From: Liolophura sinensis
Taxonomy: Eukaryota; Mollusca; Polyplacophora; Chitonida; Chitonidae
Length of the DNA: 60,000 nt
Assembly (NCBI RefSeq): GCF_032854445.1
Contig: NC_088295.1
Coordinates: forward strand, 87,505,836-87,565,835
Reading direction: 5' to 3'
In this document: piece after piece, positions 43,320 through 54,482 of the stretch
How positions within the stretch are numbered: the first letter of the stretch is position 1
Layout of the letters: each line of letters opens with the position of its first letter
Made by a program: the position numbers and the translations under genes
The notes under the pieces: model-generated
The model's input: the letters and a program-made list of their open reading frames with translations, nothing else
What the model was told of the DNA's origin: nothing
Database searches by the model: none

Positions 43320-44145
43320 GCTCATAAGACCATAAAAGCATACTTCCCTTTAATCACGGGAGATATGGGGCCCGGAGTGGTCTAGAGCCGAGAGAAAGCC
43401 GCCCTTCCCCAGATACCTGCTGGTGCTGTACATGAAATAGTCGTAGATCGGCGGTCACAGAAAGAATACACCCAACAAACTGGACTGAGTTTGGACCGGA
43501 TATTTGCTTTCAATAGAACACCAAACTAAAGTACAGAAATAAATAAAATGGAATAATACACTAATACAAATGTATTTTTGTAGGCAATATAACCTAAAAT
43601 CAATTATGCGTAAAATCCCACGAAAAGAATGATATAAAATATGATCTTCTTTTTTGGAAATATTGTCCGACATCGCCTACCTTGATTTACTAAGACATAT
43701 TAACTTTTCATAGCCCAGCACTTTCCTTCGCAAATATGCATGATTCATGGCCCAATCAGGTTCCACTTAACATAGATCGATAGGCACCTTATTTATTGAC
43801 AGTGACAGGAGTTCAAAACACCATGGCATCGTATAGCGGCTGTAGTGACAACTCTGAGGTGTATATGAAATGAACTTATTTCACAGTAGAAGTGCTAGCG
43901 CCAAAAAAGAACTCCGTGCACAGTGAGTTGTTAACGGAGGGACGGTCATTTTGATGCAAAATAGGCATGATAGTAATTTGTAGCAAAACAACAACAACAT
44001 AGGCTACACTGGCTCTTCGCTTTCTTTTGCCATCACCGGTATTGCCTGGTAGCGTTGTGCGTCTCCGCTGCCTGTTCGTTTCGATAAATGCACCTAACCG
44101 TGCATTGCACTACTTGTCTCTCTTGTATAATGTTGTGTCAGGGAA
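43320..44145. other. No gene seen
   Basis: No supported gene or repeat. Confidence 0.35.
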
Positions 44146-44149
44146 TGAA

Positions 44150-44265
44150 TCTGATCCGAACGTAGGCCTGTACTTATTTGCTTCTAACACAAGTTCGTCG
44201 TCATATGACTGAAAAATTGTTGAGTACGACGTTAAACCCCAAGCACTCAAGCACTCACTCTAACA
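44150..44265 (+). repeat. SINE family B 3' end
   Basis: cgtcatatgactgaaaaatt, gttgagtacgacgttaaacc and ccaagcactcaagcactc, a 5'-truncated copy. Confidence 0.7.
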
Positions 44266-44754
44266 CAAGTAAATACGCACTTCAAAGGAACGAGCAATGA
44301 TTGGTTGGAAATCTCCTGGCGGAAGTACGCTAGTCGCAATGCCATAGGCTGTCGATTGAGTAGGTTTCTGGACACTTTCATATGTAAAGTAAAGCAAGGG
44401 TGATTACGAAGCCCTTCGATTACATGTACATAAAACAATGCTAGAAAATGACTAAATTGACAAGCAGTATTTACAGGTGGATACCAATGGCCAAAATCGA
44501 GATTTTCATCAGTATCATCACATCTCAGCACGAAATGAAATTACGAAAACAGTATTTACAAAATCATAATGGCACCCACTTTACCAAGCTGGCACAATCA
44601 CACCAATTTAAACCTTTCTCTTTTTACAATCGGTGTACCGTAAATACTGTTAATATTGCAAAATGCAAATGTTCTACGTGACAAGATTTCACTTTTCACC
44701 ACGGTTAGCATGCAAAACCGTATATTACTATCACTCTACAGTAAGTATTATTGT

Positions 44755-44898
44755 GTGGGAAGGCCTGCCACCAACCAGCGGATGGTCGTGGGGTTCCCCC
44801 GGGCTCTGCCCGGTTTCCTCGCACCATAATGGTGGCCGTCGTCATATAAGTGAAACATTCTTGGGTACGATGTAAAACACAAATCAAATAAATAAATA
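44755..44898 (+). repeat. SINE family A, 5'-truncated
   Basis: gtgtgggaaggcctgcc through ttcccccgggctctgccc and accataatggtggccgtcg to caaatcaaataaataaat; the tRNA head is missing. Confidence 0.85.
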
Positions 44899-45059
44899 GT
44901 ATTGTAAGTTATATAAAATGCTCTACCTCAGTACGATCTCCAATTTACCTGCGCGGGATTTCCATGTCCGATCAGCTTAATGTTAGAGGATCGAGTATCG
45001 TCGAAGCCCGAGCAATCCCCGAGTGGACTGACCACAACCAACAAATCAACGGCCACCAC

Positions 45060-45122
45060 TTGACCAGTTCAACTGCTTGACCAGTTCAACTGCTTGACCA
45101 GTTCAACTGCTTGACCAGTTCT
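45060..45122. repeat. 17-bp tandem repeat, 3.7 copies
   Basis: Unit ttgaccagttcaactgc. Confidence 0.92.
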
Positions 45123-45129
45123 GACCAAA

Positions 45130-45530
45130 CTCCTCGCAGGTCCATAAAATCAAAATTATCCCTTTCAATTTACACAGTCACATGAATGGAGGTTATACTA
45201 AAATCCAGGAATACGTCTGAGATTGATGCGAGCACGCGACCTCATTCACGAAGGGCAGATGATATACAACGATAGAAAGTAACACTTTAGAGAAATGAGC
45301 CAGTGATAGCCTAAATATTGATAATTTTAAGCTAAGTATGCGAAGTACAGAATCACAGGCCGTCAACGGGTAAATCACAATCCCATGTCGTGTTTTAAAG
45401 AGCAGTTTATTCCTAGTTATATATTGAATAAGTGGGGGATTGTTTCCTCCAAATCAGTCTATCACATTGACAAATTGGACATGTAGTATAACGTCTGGAC
45501 TGAGCCTGCGATGTACGTGGGCTAATAATT
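45130..45530. other. No gene seen
   Basis: No supported feature. Confidence 0.35.
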
Positions 45531-45533
45531 ATT

Positions 45534-45775
45534 CCTTTATTTATTTGATTGGTGTTTCACGTCTTACGGTATTCAAGAATATTTCAGTAATACCGCGTGG
45601 GCTAGCATAATGGTGGGAAAACCCGACTAGAGTGTTAGGGAAACCCACGACCATCGGAAGGTTGCTGCAAGACCTTCCCTCGTACGGTCGGATAGGCTGG
45701 CAACATGAGCTGGACTTCCTGGTTCCTGGTCCTTGTGCGGCACAAGCATACTAACCACTAGGCCGATAAAGGCCC
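45534..45775 (-). repeat. SINE family A, near full length
   Basis: Reverse copy: tttatttatttgattggtgt tail end, aagaatatttcagtaatacc, gcataatggtggg, ccttccctcgtacggtcgg, and the tRNA-like head ending taaccactaggccg. Confidence 0.8.
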
Positions 45776-45779
45776 ACTA

Positions 45780-46400
45780 AGGCAGAATTGACGTTGATTA
45801 GATGGGCTAGTGTGAAACTAGATTTTGACTAAAAGGTTTGCTAGGTAGACATTTACAGTATAATACAAGGTCCGGAAGCACTGTTTCTGGTAATGACTGT
45901 ACGCGAATATCTAACCTTTTTACATGGCTTCAATAATACAAAACTCTGTGAGATTTAATCATCAGTGTACCGAACGCAAACTGTGTTTAAGCCAGATTTC
46001 ACTCCAGTAAATACCTTGGTGGAAATCATTTAGAATTCTGAGGGAGGCTGAGCAGGCAACGATAATGCCACGTTGACCATGGATCAATCTCTCTATCAGT
46101 GTAGCTCAGTTGTGGCTTTTCCTTGGTGTCATTGTTATTGAGAAATGGTGATCAAAACATCGTCAAAATATCTTTAAAAATAAGAACCAATTGTAGTATG
46201 TTTTTTCCAATTATAATATGTTAAGGTCTAAAGTCCATGTTCTCTTGAAAGCTTAGTCACAAGGGATGGCAAATTCCATGCGCTGTGACCCTATTGCTCT
46301 TTGTGTCGATATTGCGTCAATAGAAAGTGAGCTTTTGCAGTGTTTTGCGTCGTGCGTCATACACAAAGCAGCAAATCAGAAATATCCGGTGACCCGCACC
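45780..46400. other. No gene seen
   Basis: No supported feature. Confidence 0.35.
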
Positions 46401-46407
46401 CAGGCGA

Positions 46408-46496
46408 TATAAGGCCATCTCAGCCTCGGGGGTATCACAGAAAGTTGTCCGCGCTAACGGTCGCACGAAGCTCGTATAGCCCCTGGAGAACGGCAG
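46408..46496 (+). promoter_or_regulatory. Possible TATA promoter and non-coding first exon
   Basis: A TATAAGG at 46408-46414 is followed, about 85 bp on, by a near-consensus donor cggcag/gtaagtcag at 46497. The stretch has CpGs unlike its surroundings. It could be the leader exon of the GPCR at 53322, whose ATG is preceded by an acceptor at 53285; the intron would be 6.8 kb. This is inference from motifs alone. Confidence 0.3.
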
Positions 46497-46509
46497 GTAA
46501 GTCAGATAC

Positions 46510-47765
46510 TATAGTTAATATTATACAACATACTCAAGGGATACTGTTTCAATAGTTACCTGTACTGAAGTCTGTAAGTTCATGCAAATTTCCTCTTTCT
46601 AGCTCAGATTGTATAAACTTTGAAGGCGTTTGAAGTCCGGGGTCATGGTATACTGAAAGTTGAATTATCTCAGAAACTATGAAGTCCACTTGAAATTGAA
46701 ACTTTCTCCATGATACTGAGATTAAACGCGCCAAGGCGCAACCATGAGCACTGAAAAACTGTCAACAAACCATTTTGTAAAAACAAGTGGCTAACGACAA
46801 CTATTCTAATATGTAGTCCAGGTGGGTTAATGAAGTCATTCTCTTTTCAAAGAAATATCCGCCGATACATTCCAAGTGGTGTGAAACAGATGGCTTTTCA
46901 GGCAGTAATAACACTCTTTGTAGAGCAAATCAATCCCTTCAGTAATCGCAGCTGGTGATAAATGTAGCAGCAAGCTGTTTTATGGCCGTCTAATTCACAG
47001 GAGATTTGGGTAACTTTAATGAGAAATTTCTGAACTCTGAGATTAAGAGAACTAGTCAATTTTCACCAGCATCTGTAGAGAGTTATACCACTGGAAACTA
47101 AAGAGGCAGGTCAAGTCCGATTATAACAGAGTCGAAGAGATCTGGTACACCAATGTAGTGTCTAGTAGATACATGTTCACAGACATATTGTGGAATTTGA
47201 GACTTTATTGCCGGGTTCCATTCTGTCTACCAGAATGTCCGATTTCATTACACACTGCATTATCTCTCCAAAAGCAAACTAAAATTACGATTGAGTAGTT
47301 GGACAATTGTCCCAATCATCTTTCATAAAATCCAAATATCTTGGAAAAGAAGGTAGTATATGCAAGAAATTTGCCAGTTGTGACATTGTAGTGTTCGGTA
47401 GTGTAACAAGAAATTCAGTTCTTTACCAACCACGTTTTGAATATTGAATCCATGTGCTAAATCAGGAGGCGGAGAAAATAATACCATAGCCAGAAAATGT
47501 ACGCTAGGTCAGAAAACCTTGGCCGATTTTATCGAGCCAACTTCCCATTCACGTTTTTGTGACTAGGGGATTTAGCTAGTTGTTAAGTGACGCTACAACT
47601 ATGAAAATCGCTTCAGAGTTGGTGAGAGAAAGAGCTTTCCTAATATCAAACCTTTGGCTGATTTATGCTTACAAATAGTCCACGGCTTAATGTATACCAA
47701 ATACATTGCATCAACAGAAGATAATTCAATGCCGTTACCAACGTATTGTGACATCTACAAGACTG
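46510..47765. other. No gene seen
   Basis: No supported coding or repeat signal. Confidence 0.4.
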
Positions 47766-47769
47766 GGGT

Positions 47770-48150
47770 GGGGGAACCAAAGTTACGTCAGTGACGTCAC
47801 TAATGCCGAAGTTACACTGAAGTAAAACGCCTTGTGTGTGAAACATTCAACACAATGGATCAAATGAAGTTATTTAAGTGACGTTTAACAACTTCATTTA
47901 TGACGCACATAAAACAGTTTATCAACCAAAGTTACATCAGTGACTTTATCACATTATTTATGGCACTTATAAAACAAAGGTTCAACCAAAGTTACAGTGG
48001 CGACACTGCCTTATCTGTGGTGTGTTAAATATAGAGATCGCCCAACGTTACGGTGACGTCGTCTGCTTATTTATACGACTCACTAAGTAAAGGATTAACT
48101 AAAGTTACGGTGGCGATACCATCTTATTCATGCCATGTTCAAAACCTTTG
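47770..48150. repeat. ~57-bp degenerate tandem repeat, 5 or more units
   Basis: Units start with accaaagttacgtcagtgac, accaaagttacatcagtgac, accaaagttacagtggcgac, ccaacgttacggtgacg and actaaagttacggtggcg, and each ends in an A-rich taaaac or similar. The first unit holds a TGACGTCA (47792-47799). Confidence 0.75.
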
Positions 48151-48227
48151 CCATGTGCAAAGCAACCAAATACACATTGCTTGCATCAAGGTAGCTGCAT
48201 TATATATGCCTTGTGCTAAATGACCAG

Positions 48228-48430
48228 TACGGGCCCTGTGAGTTCAAGTCCAGCTCATGCTGGCTTCCTCTCCGGCCACACGTGGGAAGGTCTCCCAGCA
48301 ACCTGCGGATGGTCGTGGGTTTCCCTCGGGCTGTACCGAGTTTCCTTCCACCATAATGCTGGCCGCCGACGTTTAAGGGAAATATTCTTGAGTACGACGC
48401 AAAACGCTGATCAAATAAGTAAATAAATAC
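48228..48430 (+). repeat. SINE family A, partly truncated head
   Basis: gtgagttcaagtccagctca (B box), cggccacacgtgggaaggtc, cctgcggatggtcgtgggt, ccaccataatgctggccgcc, gaaatattcttgagtacgac and a tail aaataagtaaataaat. Confidence 0.85.
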
Positions 48431-48434
48431 ATGA

Positions 48435-50900
48435 TCAATGTGAGAGAATTGAGGTAGAAGTTTTTCTATCACCCTCGGTACATTGTGTAATATTTATAAC
48501 CTTGTCTTGCATGAGTAGCTCGGAGCCTATTCAGATTCAGCGAAGAAACTTCATTAAGGGGATTAATTTCCTGCTCTCTTGCTTTATTAGGCAAGGTAAA
48601 ATTATAAGCGTCTATAGGAATTGACTGCATGGTTGAGAATGAGCTTGGCCGATAGTGGGCAAGAATAGCGAGAGCGTCGGAAGCGATGATGGAGGTAGCT
48701 TATTACTCACAGCCCGGGCTCTTATTGAACACCTGTTAATGTTCTGTGTAACTGATTTATTAGCAGGTGTCACTTTAGCCTGAAGCCGTGTCTCGTTATG
48801 ACACAGTTAAGTTTACACCTCCATTAGCGTGAAGAGCCATTTAATTACTTCTACATATTCATACTGAAGTGTTTTGAATAACGATAATTGATCCAGAGTA
48901 AAGCTGCAAGAAGCGCAAGATGCAGTGTAATTCTTAACTATTGTCTGATTTTGACGTAATCCCATTTATTAAGCCTGTACCAGTTCTCATGAAGTAGATC
49001 TTACCTGTGAATCTGGTCTAGTTCTTTTAAGGTATTTTTTTTAATGCGCATTAACCAGGTAGGAACATTCATCTCCGTTCGGACCAAAAAATGCAATCAA
49101 ATGATAAAATGATGATATATTCACTGGCTACAGTCCATGTACATTTACCCTTTGGCGAGAAATTTAATGGACGCGACGTGGAATTATCGTCGTAGTATAA
49201 CGCTGTAGGATAATAAGAAATCGTTTGAATGAATATCTTGACATTCCAGTTCACATGTGTTAAAATCTGCAGTCTTTTATCGGTGTTTAACTTCGTTTTA
49301 AAATTATTTCAATCTTTTTGAGGTTGGACAACGCAGCCTTACTTGAACGCCAAACATGACGCCTCAACCATTTACTATAATCTGATACTGAGTTGGGAAG
49401 CGAAGAAGCTTTATTATACTTCTATTCTGTTTATTTAAAATCATTTCTAGTTGAAGTCATATTATAACTGTAAAATCAGTATGAAAATCCCATTTAAAAA
49501 ATCAAGATTGTCAACTGACTCTAAATATGAAAATATAGCAAACGTCATGTTTCATACGTCCTTTAAGTTATGATATATTTTTAACTCCCAACTGCACAAG
49601 GTTAAATATATGGGTTTCAGATAATGTCCATGTTTAGCACATGATGTCTGCACGGCGGAAAATGTCGAAAAAAAGAGAACCCTTTGAGTCATCGATTTCA
49701 GTACGATGGGGTATAACAGTGTTATATATTGTTTCCACTGATATCATCACCTTGATTTAACTATCCCTGCTTAGTTGGGAGAATGCTAGTTGAGTCCCAG
49801 CATACCACAGTCACCAGTTCCACTGTAGAGCAGCTTGCTGATCAGTACTGACAGAAAGCTGTTGTTAAAGTTTTATACTGGTGTACACCAAAACACGGTT
49901 ATGATACACCTTCAGCTGAAGGTTCACCATGACACACTTAATAAGCACACACTAAGAAGGGCACAAAATGAAAACCAGACACCTTCATGAAAAATTCTCT
50001 TTGTCACTCGAGAAACATATTGAGGAAATCACACAACCAGCGGTAAACTGGGCAATAATTACGAGGTGAAATCAGGCGACGATCTACTCGGATTGTTATC
50101 GTAATGGGCTGTCATCTACATCACATCAGTCATCAGTTTTCCGCAGGCCACTTCATGCATACCGGTCACTGCCGTACTGAGCCATTCACTACATCAAAGG
50201 CACTACCTTTCCTGGCGACTTAATTGGCCTTCCTCGTATATCTGGGGTTCATTTTTCGACGCTTCTTCATCGACAATGGCTTTGTAATAGCAACCGCTGT
50301 GTTACAAAAGGTTATGGAATGTGGGCGATTGCGTATGAATAACGGCATTAAAAAGCTAGACCTTGGAGAAATCAAGTCAGTCTGATAGCGATTCCTAATT
50401 GACCGCTATGAATTTGTGTTTTGATTTGAGCTTAGTAACGCGTACCATACGTCTCATTAAGGAACTTCGTAGTCTGTCGAAGAACGTTTGTCTGTCAAAT
50501 TCACGAACATTAACGCGACAGTTTGTTTATCAAGCTGTGGAGTCCACACTCGGATACAGGAAACCGGATATTGCAAACTCAGTACAAAGCCCAACGTCTG
50601 ATATATTACCACGGTTTTTACCTCGTTTTTTTTTTCTAGTCAATTTAGCTTGGTGTGTGCTACAAGCTCATCTTGTACAATATCTGTTGATACACTCTAT
50701 AACGAAATAAAATTAATTTGAAATGAAAAGTCTTCAACTGGATTACCTCTGCCAAGAAGAATGAGAGCCTATGCCTGTATAATGTCCTCATGGGAAAACG
50801 CAAAACCACTGTGTCAAAGAAGATTGCCTTTTCCAACTTTGACTGATTTAACAGATTCTTTAATGCCTTCTTTAATCCGTCAAATTTGCAATTACTGCTT
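48435..50900. other. No gene seen
   Basis: A 103-codon ORF at 50399-50710 has no recognised content. No exon structure could be supported. Confidence 0.4.
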
Positions 50901-50905
50901 CCATT

Positions 50906-50978
50906 TAAGCTGTGAGTGAAATATTCTTGAGTACGGCGTAAAACGCCAATCAAATAAATAAATAAATAAGCTGTGAGT
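50906..50978 (+). mobile_element. 49-bp SINE A 3'-end insertion with 12-bp target duplication
   Basis: taagctgtgagt at 50906-50917 and 50967-50978 flank 49 bases, gaaatattcttgagtacggc through caatcaaataaataaataaa. Only the last 49 bases of SINE A were inserted. Confidence 0.9.
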
Positions 50979-50989
50979 CAATAACAAAC

Positions 50990-51374
50990 TTTTTGTGGGT
51001 ATTTTGTTGTTAAGAATAGATAATAACTGGGCGCTATTTTGAAGTTTTTGTGGGTATTTTGTTGTTAAGAATAGATTATGACTGGGCGCTATTTTGAAGT
51101 TTTTATGGGTATTTTGTTGTTAAGAATAGATTATAACTGGACGTTATTTTGAAGTTTTAATGGGTATTTTGTTGTTAAGAATAGATTATAACTGGGCGCT
51201 ATTTTGAAGTTTTAATGGGTATGTTGTTGTTAAGAATAGATAATAACTGGACGTTATTTTGAAGTTTTAATGGGTATTTTGTTGTTAAGAATAGATTATA
51301 ACTGGGCGCTATTTTGAAGTTTTAATGGGTATTTTGTTGTTAAGAATAGATAATAACTGGACGTTATTTTGAAG
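50990..51374. repeat. 55-bp minisatellite, exactly 7 copies
   Basis: Unit: tttttgtgggtattttgttg, ttaagaatagataataactg, ggcgctattttgaag. Units 3, 5 and 7 carry ggacgtt; units 1, 2, 4 and 6 carry gggcgct. This gives a 110-bp alternating order in the right half. Confidence 0.95.
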
Positions 51375-51730
51375 TTTGGAAATTAAATTGTATGATGCTA
51401 AGTTAGAGTATAAATTATGTTATTTATAACTTTGTTTTAGATTATTGTCTGACGCCATACTCTAGAATTGGTCCCTCATAGCAAGGTGGTCAGTTTTAGG
51501 GGTGGATTATATCGGAATTCCTGCAATAAACAACGGACCAACGGCATGTTACTGACAATCTTTCTCACGAGTGATGTAGAAACTTACTCACCATATGGAT
51601 GAAAGAAAAACAAGTCTTTAACGAACTTAAGACTAAACAAATGGTCCCATGAGCGGTGTCGACTGCTATTTATCCATATGCAAGGCGCTCGCGAATCTAC
51701 GGAATCTTGTAGGGAGAATCTAGAAATACA
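51375..51730. other. No gene seen
   Basis: No supported feature. Confidence 0.35.
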
Positions 51731-51734
51731 CGGT

Positions 51735-51812
51735 CAAAAACCGAGTATGACACCCATCGCGTTCGACAGCGGTTGGGAACTCGAGTGTTTTACCACTGAG
51801 CCGCGTCGCTGA
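51735..51812 (-). repeat. tRNA-like SINE head
   Basis: The reverse strand reads gcggctcagtggtaaaacac (A-box-like), with a degraded B-box-like gtcgaacgcgatggg. It is not a foldable complete tRNA. Confidence 0.45.
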
Positions 51813-51869
51813 CGTCCGCGGGAGGGTGTTGATATTGTATGGTGAAAGTTAAAGGTGTTATAAAATATG

Positions 51870-52030
51870 TCACTCAAAATATGTTTTACCAGTCATGCTT
51901 CAGTGACGGCAGCACTTTGGCTGCATGGACTCGCCCTGCCACAATTAGACACAGTAAATGTATTTACTGTCGAGTACGACGTTAAACCCCAGGCATTCAT
52001 TAATTCATCGATTCATTCATTCATTCAAAT
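51870..52030 (+). repeat. SINE family B 3' part
   Basis: gacggcagcactttggctgc, ctgccacaattagacac, gtcgagtacgacgttaaacc and an (ATTC)n tail. Confidence 0.75.
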
Positions 52031-52039
52031 AAAGTTTTG

Positions 52040-52780
52040 GCATTGGTATTGCCATTATGTCGGGAGGGCGATGTTGGGCGTGTGGGAAATGACGTATAAA
52101 GCTGCACCATCAGGCATTAACTGGCCTTACACAGCCTAGAGATATGAATAAATCTTTCTTTAATACTACCAGAAAACAAAGGCGCAAGCTTACATATCCT
52201 CTTGATGCCAATCTGAATTACTAAGCCCAACTTCTAAGAACATGCAATGGAGCTCCGCTGTGAAAAGATGTTTTCGAAGTCAACAGAAACTGGGTGTGTA
52301 ACATAGCAGCACAGCTCTGGGTTAAAATGAGCAGTTCTTAGCGTAAAGTTTCTCCTTACAACAATGATTACGAAGGCATTGTTAACAGAAAAATCAACAA
52401 TATATAGTTGTATTTGTGCGATGAATTTCAAGTTCACCACATAGGGTACGAGTGCTAAAACATGAGATACATGTAGTCACCTGTGTGTCAGACTTGGCCA
52501 CATGTTTTCTATTATTATCTTGACCTGGCAGTTTCAATCGCTCTCTCGAACAACCACTGATCCGATTTGTACAAACAGATCCAAAGCCTAATGCTTCTAT
52601 AAAATGACGAAACCCCATCTTCACTAAACCCGAAAGATTCAGGTATTATTTTGATATTTTATTAATACCATAGATGATATTTACTTTAACCCGTGTCTAA
52701 GCCAGGATCCATCCACAACGCTTTATTACTGATTAGAGTCGAGTGACACAGTATTATATAAACTGTCACCGATCGTTTTT
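52040..52780. other. No gene seen
   Basis: No supported feature. Confidence 0.35.
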
Positions 52781-52784
52781 AATT

Positions 52785-53207
52785 TATTTATTTCTTAATG
52801 GATTGGTGCTTAACGTCATACCTAAGAGTTGTTTACTTCTCCGGTGGCGCTCAGTTTCATGGACGGAGGAAAATGTAGTGCGCGGTGTAAACCACTTAGC
52901 TTTGGTAAATTTCAGACATACTTCCCCACAGAGATAGAGATATGCACACAGTTTTCGTGGGAGACAAATGGTCTCTGACGTATGTTAGACTACGGAAAAG
53001 ATCACACGAGCTTCATCAGAAGGGCTAAACAAAAAGGCTGCACACGAGCTTCCACCGCTCTTCGTAACCTAAGTCCCTACAAGTAGTGAGAGCCTGAAAC
53101 CTACAAATTCCATGCCCAGGACCGGCTTTGAACCCTCACCTCGTGTGCCCTAGAGATTAAATGACCAAAGTCTTTAATCACCAGACCACGCCCCCGCTCT
53201 CTCTGAT
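52785..53207 (-). repeat. SINE-like element with tRNA head (family C)
   Basis: The left end has an A/T tail and family A-type 3' end (aatttatttatttcttaatg, gattggtgcttaacgtcat). The right end, read on the minus strand, has gtggtctggtgattaaagac (A-box-like) and gaggtgagggttcaaagcc (B box). The body differs from A and B. It ends about 80 bp before the GPCR acceptor. Confidence 0.6.
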
Positions 53208-53261
53208 GTTTTCTTTAACGTAATACAGAGTAATATGATTGAGAATTTGTGTTTATGCAGT

Positions 53262-53285
53262 GATGCTATTTTATTCATGTTTCAG
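53262..53285 (+). promoter_or_regulatory. Probable splice acceptor before the GPCR start
   Basis: A pyrimidine-rich stretch (attttattcatgtttcag) ends in AG at 53285, 36 bases upstream of the ATG. It implies at least one upstream leader exon. Confidence 0.5.
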
Positions 53286-53321
53286 AGTTACCGGTAACAC
53301 AGAGTCGAACCAATAACCATA

Positions 53322-54482
53322 ATGATGGATAACTTCACGGATTCTTGGTGGGCCAATATGTCTGAAGAGATAAGCAATTTCACAGAAGCTCCTGTCAGGA
53401 ACATCAGTGGTCCCAAGTTCCCTAAGTACTTGCTCAATCAGTACGGAATCTACGTTGCGGGAATGAACCTGATGAATTCACAGGGCATCATCAACTGCGC
53501 CATCGGCTTACCCAGCAATCTGGCCAGCTTTGTCACCTTAATGAAAATGAAACCGATGACATCCTCCATCTTTTTACTTACTGTCCTGGCCGTAGTTGAC
53601 TTTACGGTGCTCTTTTACCAACAGCTGTTCGCTATTCTGATCCTGCATCTCGAATACAGGGTGTTAGAAGTTGGTTGTAAGTTCTACTTCTACATAGGCT
53701 CCATCTCGGTGCAATACTCAATATGGCTCATGGTGGCCCTAACCGTGGAGCGATTCATCGCAGTCTGGTTTCCGTTGAAAGTGGCAAACCTCTGCACAGT
53801 AAGACGGGCGAAGATCACAGTTAGTTGCATACTGCTTGGCCTGGTATTGTTTAACATACCCTATTGCATGGCCGCTTCCGAACGCCAACAACCCAACGGT
53901 TGGTGGAACTGTGGAATACACGAAGACTTCGAGGCCTTCCTCGTCACATGGTCCTGGGTGGACTCCGCTGTTTACCTGTTCCTGCCCTGGCCCACTCTAC
54001 TCTTCTGTAACGTCATGATTATCGTTGGACTGCGAAGTTCCGCGCGTAAGAAAGAGCGCATGACAAACAGCACGAATCAAACGGCGGAGTCGAAGCGCCA
54101 GCAACAAAGTGTCACTGTTATGTTGATCGTCGCATCTGTCACATGTTTCATCTTACTCACCCCGAACGCCATCTTTTTCATATACCACCGCTACTGGGAT
54201 TTTCAGTCCGATGCGTACCAGTACGCCTCTTACGTCTTTATGAATTCGTTTGTATACTTTTTAGCAGAACTTAACAATGCCATCAACTTCTTTTTATACG
54301 TCGTGAGCGGCCGACGCTTCCGTCGTGTGTTCATAGCGCTGATCACGTGCCGGAGCACTAAGGAGGTGGTTCGTGGCAAGACTTCGGGTGTCACTGCCGT
54401 GTCCTCGGTTTCCTCAAACTGGAAACCCACCAATGGTGTGGACAATGGTGGGTACAAAAAAGACGAGGAAAACAACATTTAA
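53322..54482 (+). CDS. Class A (rhodopsin-like) peptide GPCR, intact
   Basis: 386 residues in one open exon. The N-terminus has four N-glycosylation sites (N4, N12, N19, N27). TM1 about 52-74 with GLPSN (N66); TM2 about 82-104 with LAVVD (D93); C119 at the top of TM3 and C197 in loop 2 for the conserved disulfide; TM3 ends ERF (143-145) in place of DRY. TM5 about 212-236 with P222/P224; TM6 about 263-288 with CFILLTP (no Trp toggle); TM7 ends NNAINFFLYVVSGRRFR, with NFFLY in place of NPxxY. The NxxNFFLYxxSGxxFR ending is typical of FMRFamide/myosuppressin-like and expanded lophotrochozoan peptide receptors, so Gq/Gi signalling from the plasma membrane is likely; the ligand is not predictable. 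ATGATG starts at 53322. The last 21 codons belong to a minisatellite. Confidence 0.93.
   Translation: MMDNFTDSWWANMSEEISNFTEAPVRNISGPKFPKYLLNQYGIYVAGMNLMNSQGIINCAIGLPSNLASFVTLMKMKPMTSSIFLLTVLAVVDFTVLFYQQLFAILILHLEYRVLEVGCKFYFYIGSISVQYSIWLMVALTVERFIAVWFPLKVANLCTVRRAKITVSCILLGLVLFNIPYCMAASERQQPNGWWNCGIHEDFEAFLVTWSWVDSAVYLFLPWPTLLFCNVMIIVGLRSSARKKERMTNSTNQTAESKRQQQSVTVMLIVASVTCFILLTPNAIFFIYHRYWDFQSDAYQYASYVFMNSFVYFLAELNNAINFFLYVVSGRRFRRVFIALITCRSTKEVVRGKTSGVTAVSSVSSNWKPTNGVDNGGYKKDEENNI

Noticed and set aside
50399-50710. 103-codon ORF as a gene
   Set aside because: No family resemblance, splice context or coding bias could be seen.
51735-51812. tRNA gene on the minus strand
   Set aside because: Arms do not pair and the B box is disrupted; treated as a SINE head.
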